A stretch of 35,639 nt of DNA from Rahnella rivi (GTDB taxonomy: Bacteria > Pseudomonadota > Gammaproteobacteria > Enterobacterales > Enterobacteriaceae), in the NCBI RefSeq assembly GCF_019049655.1, contig NZ_JAFMOX010000036.1, positions 1-35,639 of the forward strand. Direction: 5' to 3'. This document shows, piece by piece, positions 33,587 to 35,639 of the stretch. The translations under genes were made by a program, and so were the position numbers. Below the pieces are notes generated by a model. It saw nothing but the letters and a program-made list of their open reading frames with translations, was not told the origin of the DNA and did not search any database. Numbering within the stretch: position 1 is the first letter of the stretch; the number at the start of each line of letters is the position of its first letter.

Positions 33587-34423
33587 ATGAATATACGACA
33601 TGCCGTGACCGCCGCGCTATATCTCCTCGCCGCCCCCGCACCCGGCGCTGAATGGCCTACCGTCGTGGGACTGAAAATCGAACGGTGCACCGTCAACGGG
33701 GGAGGGGTCCCATGCTCCCACGACGTTTACTACTCCGCGGAATCCACCATACGCGTACCGGCCCCCGACATCACCTCCCCGTCCGTGGGGACGGAAGTTC
33801 ACGTACTGGGGATACACTGCGCCCAGGGCTCCCCCGGGGCATTCCAATCCTGCTCGTGGATCCGGGATGGGGGTGGTCACGCCCCGCTGATATCCGGTGC
33901 GTGCCGAACCACCACCGCCACTGGGTTTACCCTGACGACCGACTCCACGTGCGGCATCCTCGGTGGGGAGTATGGGGCCCACAGCGGCGCTCCGCCAGGC
34001 GCTGAATGCGCCATCTTCGCAAAGTACGATCAGTTCGTCCCGAAAGGGACCGTGTACACACCGTGGGGCGAACTGACCGCATTGCAAGTCGCGAACTCCT
34101 ACAATCAATACTGTGCGAAGCCGACTGCTCCCGGCGTAAGTTGCTCCATCAGTGTTGGGAACGGCGGTGTACTGGACCACGGCACCGTCCCGCCGACCGC
34201 GGTGGATGAACGCGGCGTTGATGCGGTTATAACGTGCGGGGACAACCCCCAGACCACCTTCCTCGGGGGACCTGAGCTCGACATCGCCCCCGGGATTCGC
34301 GCGTCACTCGGCATACAACACGTGGGCGACGGGGCCTACTACATATCGTCGGTCATGCATGCAGCCAACGCCGCCCCTGGGGCATACAGCGCCTCAACCG
34401 TGCTGATTGTGGAACCGCAATAA
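33587..34423 (+). CDS. Probable two-domain tip adhesin (MrpH-like)
   Basis: This 278-residue protein has signal peptide MNIRHAVTAALYLLAAPAPG. An N-terminal, Cys-rich domain of about 155 residues (Cys in ERCTV, VPCSH, IHCAQ, QSCSW, GACR, STCG, AECA, QYCA) is followed by a C-terminal pilin domain beginning GVSCSISVGNGGVLDHGTVP and ending STVLIVEPQ. The DHG segment followed by a second Cys (VITCGDN) is the pilin-domain pattern of adhesins such as MrpH, which has the same length and the same place at the end of its operon. Ligand unknown. The gene is strikingly GC-rich at third positions compared with the rest of the operon, pointing to a different origin. Its ribosome-binding site is weak (CGAGAACCAC). 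No second copy of any part of it was found in the window. Confidence 0.72.
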   Translation: MNIRHAVTAALYLLAAPAPGAEWPTVVGLKIERCTVNGGGVPCSHDVYYSAESTIRVPAPDITSPSVGTEVHVLGIHCAQGSPGAFQSCSWIRDGGGHAPLISGACRTTTATGFTLTTDSTCGILGGEYGAHSGAPPGAECAIFAKYDQFVPKGTVYTPWGELTALQVANSYNQYCAKPTAPGVSCSISVGNGGVLDHGTVPPTAVDERGVDAVITCGDNPQTTFLGGPELDIAPGIRASLGIQHVGDGAYYISSVMHAANAAPGAYSASTVLIVEPQ

Positions 34424-34425
34424 GG

Positions 34426-34480
34426 GCCCATTGCCCACCTCGTGGCGGGCAATAACCCAGCCCGGAGGTGGGCAATGGGC
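34426..34480. repeat. Large perfect hairpin after the adhesin gene
   Basis: GCCCATTGCCCACCTC (34426-34441) and GAGGTGGGCAATGGGC (34465-34480) are exact inverted copies, 23 bp apart. The loop contains a further GGGCAATAACCCAGCCC stem. It begins 3 bp after the adhesin stop. The absence of a T-run makes a simple Rho-independent terminator less likely. It may protect the mRNA end or be a structured RNA. Confidence 0.85.
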
Positions 34481-35639
34481 GCGCAGTCCGCGACATCGCA
34501 CCCTGAACGTGCGTACTGCCCTTGGACACATGTACAAGGTGATAAACCTTTTACTGCGAAATGCCCCCCGACGGGAGAACGACGAGTTTTTTCCCCTGAG
34601 TTCTAATACGGCGCTGCCACCCTCTTGGGTCTCAATCTTGCCTTGCTGTACGATGCGAACGGGGAGTCCGGTGGCGCGCACCACAGGTTCGTCAGGCCCG
34701 GTGCGTGATATCGCGGCTCTAGACCCATTCCCGCTAACGGACTGGAGGCTGAGCAACCGCCCATCCTGGAATGGATGTGCATATCCGCAAAATTGAACAC
34801 GAAAGAAATCATTTGATAAGAATAGTGCCGCACTCTTAAACGAATCCTTGTTTGTTTGTGTGGCGTCATACTAGCCGTATGTGCGCCAATGGTTCGAAAT
34901 CGTCATGATAATAACCCGGCACAATACATTCTGCGGATAGTTCCAATTCTGGATTACTTAATAGGGGGAATTGCGGTGGGGAACCGCCTAAAATTTATAA
35001 GATACGCACAGAGACACACTAATTCCACGTCGCCAGCTCCCATCCCCATATCTTGTTCACAATGTGCCACGCACGTTTGCTGGTTTCTTTCACCCGGTAA
35101 GTGCGACATGCTGTCCCTAATGGAGTTGTCCTTGCCAAACAATGTGTACAAAAATGCGACACAACATGGACTCCCACTAGGGGGCGGGTTGGGGGAATAC
35201 AGAGAGACTCGAAATAAGAGATGACAGAAGCTGATCGACAGATAACAAATGAAGGGAACTATGTTCTTCGATGCTTTCTGATACAACCAAAGCCATTATG
35301 TATTGTACTACATCTACGGACTCGGATACTGCTCTATTACACAACGGGGTGAGTTCTATACGTAGGGTGGGGAGGGACGCTATATTAGAGCCTAATCAGG
35401 AGCTGGGAAGTGAAGAATCAGAAGCCAGAATCTTATCTACAGCATACGCTGGCGATAACTGATATGACATTGGACCAAAAATCTACAGGCCTGAATAATC
35501 TTTACCTCCTCATATAGATAAAAAAATATTGCTGACACTTGGAAATACCCTTCCGGACAGTTTTTCTGTGAAACAGAATGGAATAATAGCCAGGCTGCGT
35601 TGAACATAATCAACTCTGCCAGCATCCTCAAAGGTATAT
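34481..35639. other. Terminal 1.16 kb without a supported gene
   Basis: Frames of 60-130 codons exist on both strands but lack ribosome-binding sites and overlap each other. None shows a recognisable family, signal peptide or membrane pattern. GC content falls from high (34481-34740) to AT-rich (after 34790). The right edge may cut into a further gene beyond the window. Confidence 0.5.

Noticed and set aside
33587..34800. Classical diversity-generating retroelement with template and variable repeats
   Set aside because: No repeated segment differing at adenines could be found by eye between the adhesin gene and the flanking non-coding DNA, and the RT motif B does not have the DGR-type SQ ending. 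Kept only as an open question.
34394..34869. Leftward reading frames of 88 and 120 codons after the adhesin
   Set aside because: They overlap the large hairpin, lack ribosome-binding sites and show no recognisable domain; composition follows the GC-rich local DNA.

Overview
The window looks like part of a plasmid from an Enterobacterales host. The evidence is a RepFIB-type initiator flanked by iterons, two ParF/ParG-type partition loci, a ResD-like tyrosine recombinase, a serine resolvase, a TraX homologue, and fragments of ISL3- and IS3-family insertion sequences. The microcin exporter closely resembles the CvaA/CvaB and MchE/MchF proteins of Escherichia coli, and the fimbrial operon has the MR/P-like layout known from Proteus and Serratia relatives. 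The genus cannot be fixed from the sequence alone.

Layout: 1-1740 holds two heptad (7-bp) tandem arrays and a leftward partition operon (ATPase plus ribbon-helix-helix protein). 1950-4590 is a scrapyard with a frameshifted SH3 gene, a decayed ISL3 transposase, an intact small monooxygenase-like gene, and a head-on fusion of a truncated umuD with a truncated SRAP (yedK-like) gene. 4824-6972 is the replicon, with repA between iteron blocks and two GATC-rich AT segments. After an IS3-family remnant (7104-7590) comes a microcin locus (7889-14934). It has two double-glycine-type precursor peptides with an almost identical C-terminal 19-residue tail, a complete HlyD-like/peptidase-ABC exporter pair, and, next to each precursor, a small membrane protein and a CPBP-family membrane protein. 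15859-19453 is a second maintenance block (resolvase, TraX, second partition operon, ResD-like recombinase), followed by about 1.4 kb of decayed DNA with a broken recombinase copy.

The right third is an envelope or adhesion region. A leftward set encodes a PglL/Wzy-like membrane glycan transferase, an overlapping LuxR-type regulator, and a DsbA-like oxidoreductase. Divergent from it lies a complete chaperone-usher operon (25689-34423): major pilin, second pilin, usher, chaperone, four minor subunits, and an MrpH-like two-domain tip adhesin candidate. Between the last minor subunit and the adhesin candidate sits a compact 322-residue reverse transcriptase with a YMDD active site. Its start codon overlaps the end of the preceding pilin gene. 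The last 1.2 kb has no convincing gene.

Two things deserve most attention. One is the two-peptide microcin locus with paired CPBP modules and a shared GGAFGGD...GQCHW tail. The other is the reverse transcriptase embedded in the fimbrial operon directly before the adhesin gene.
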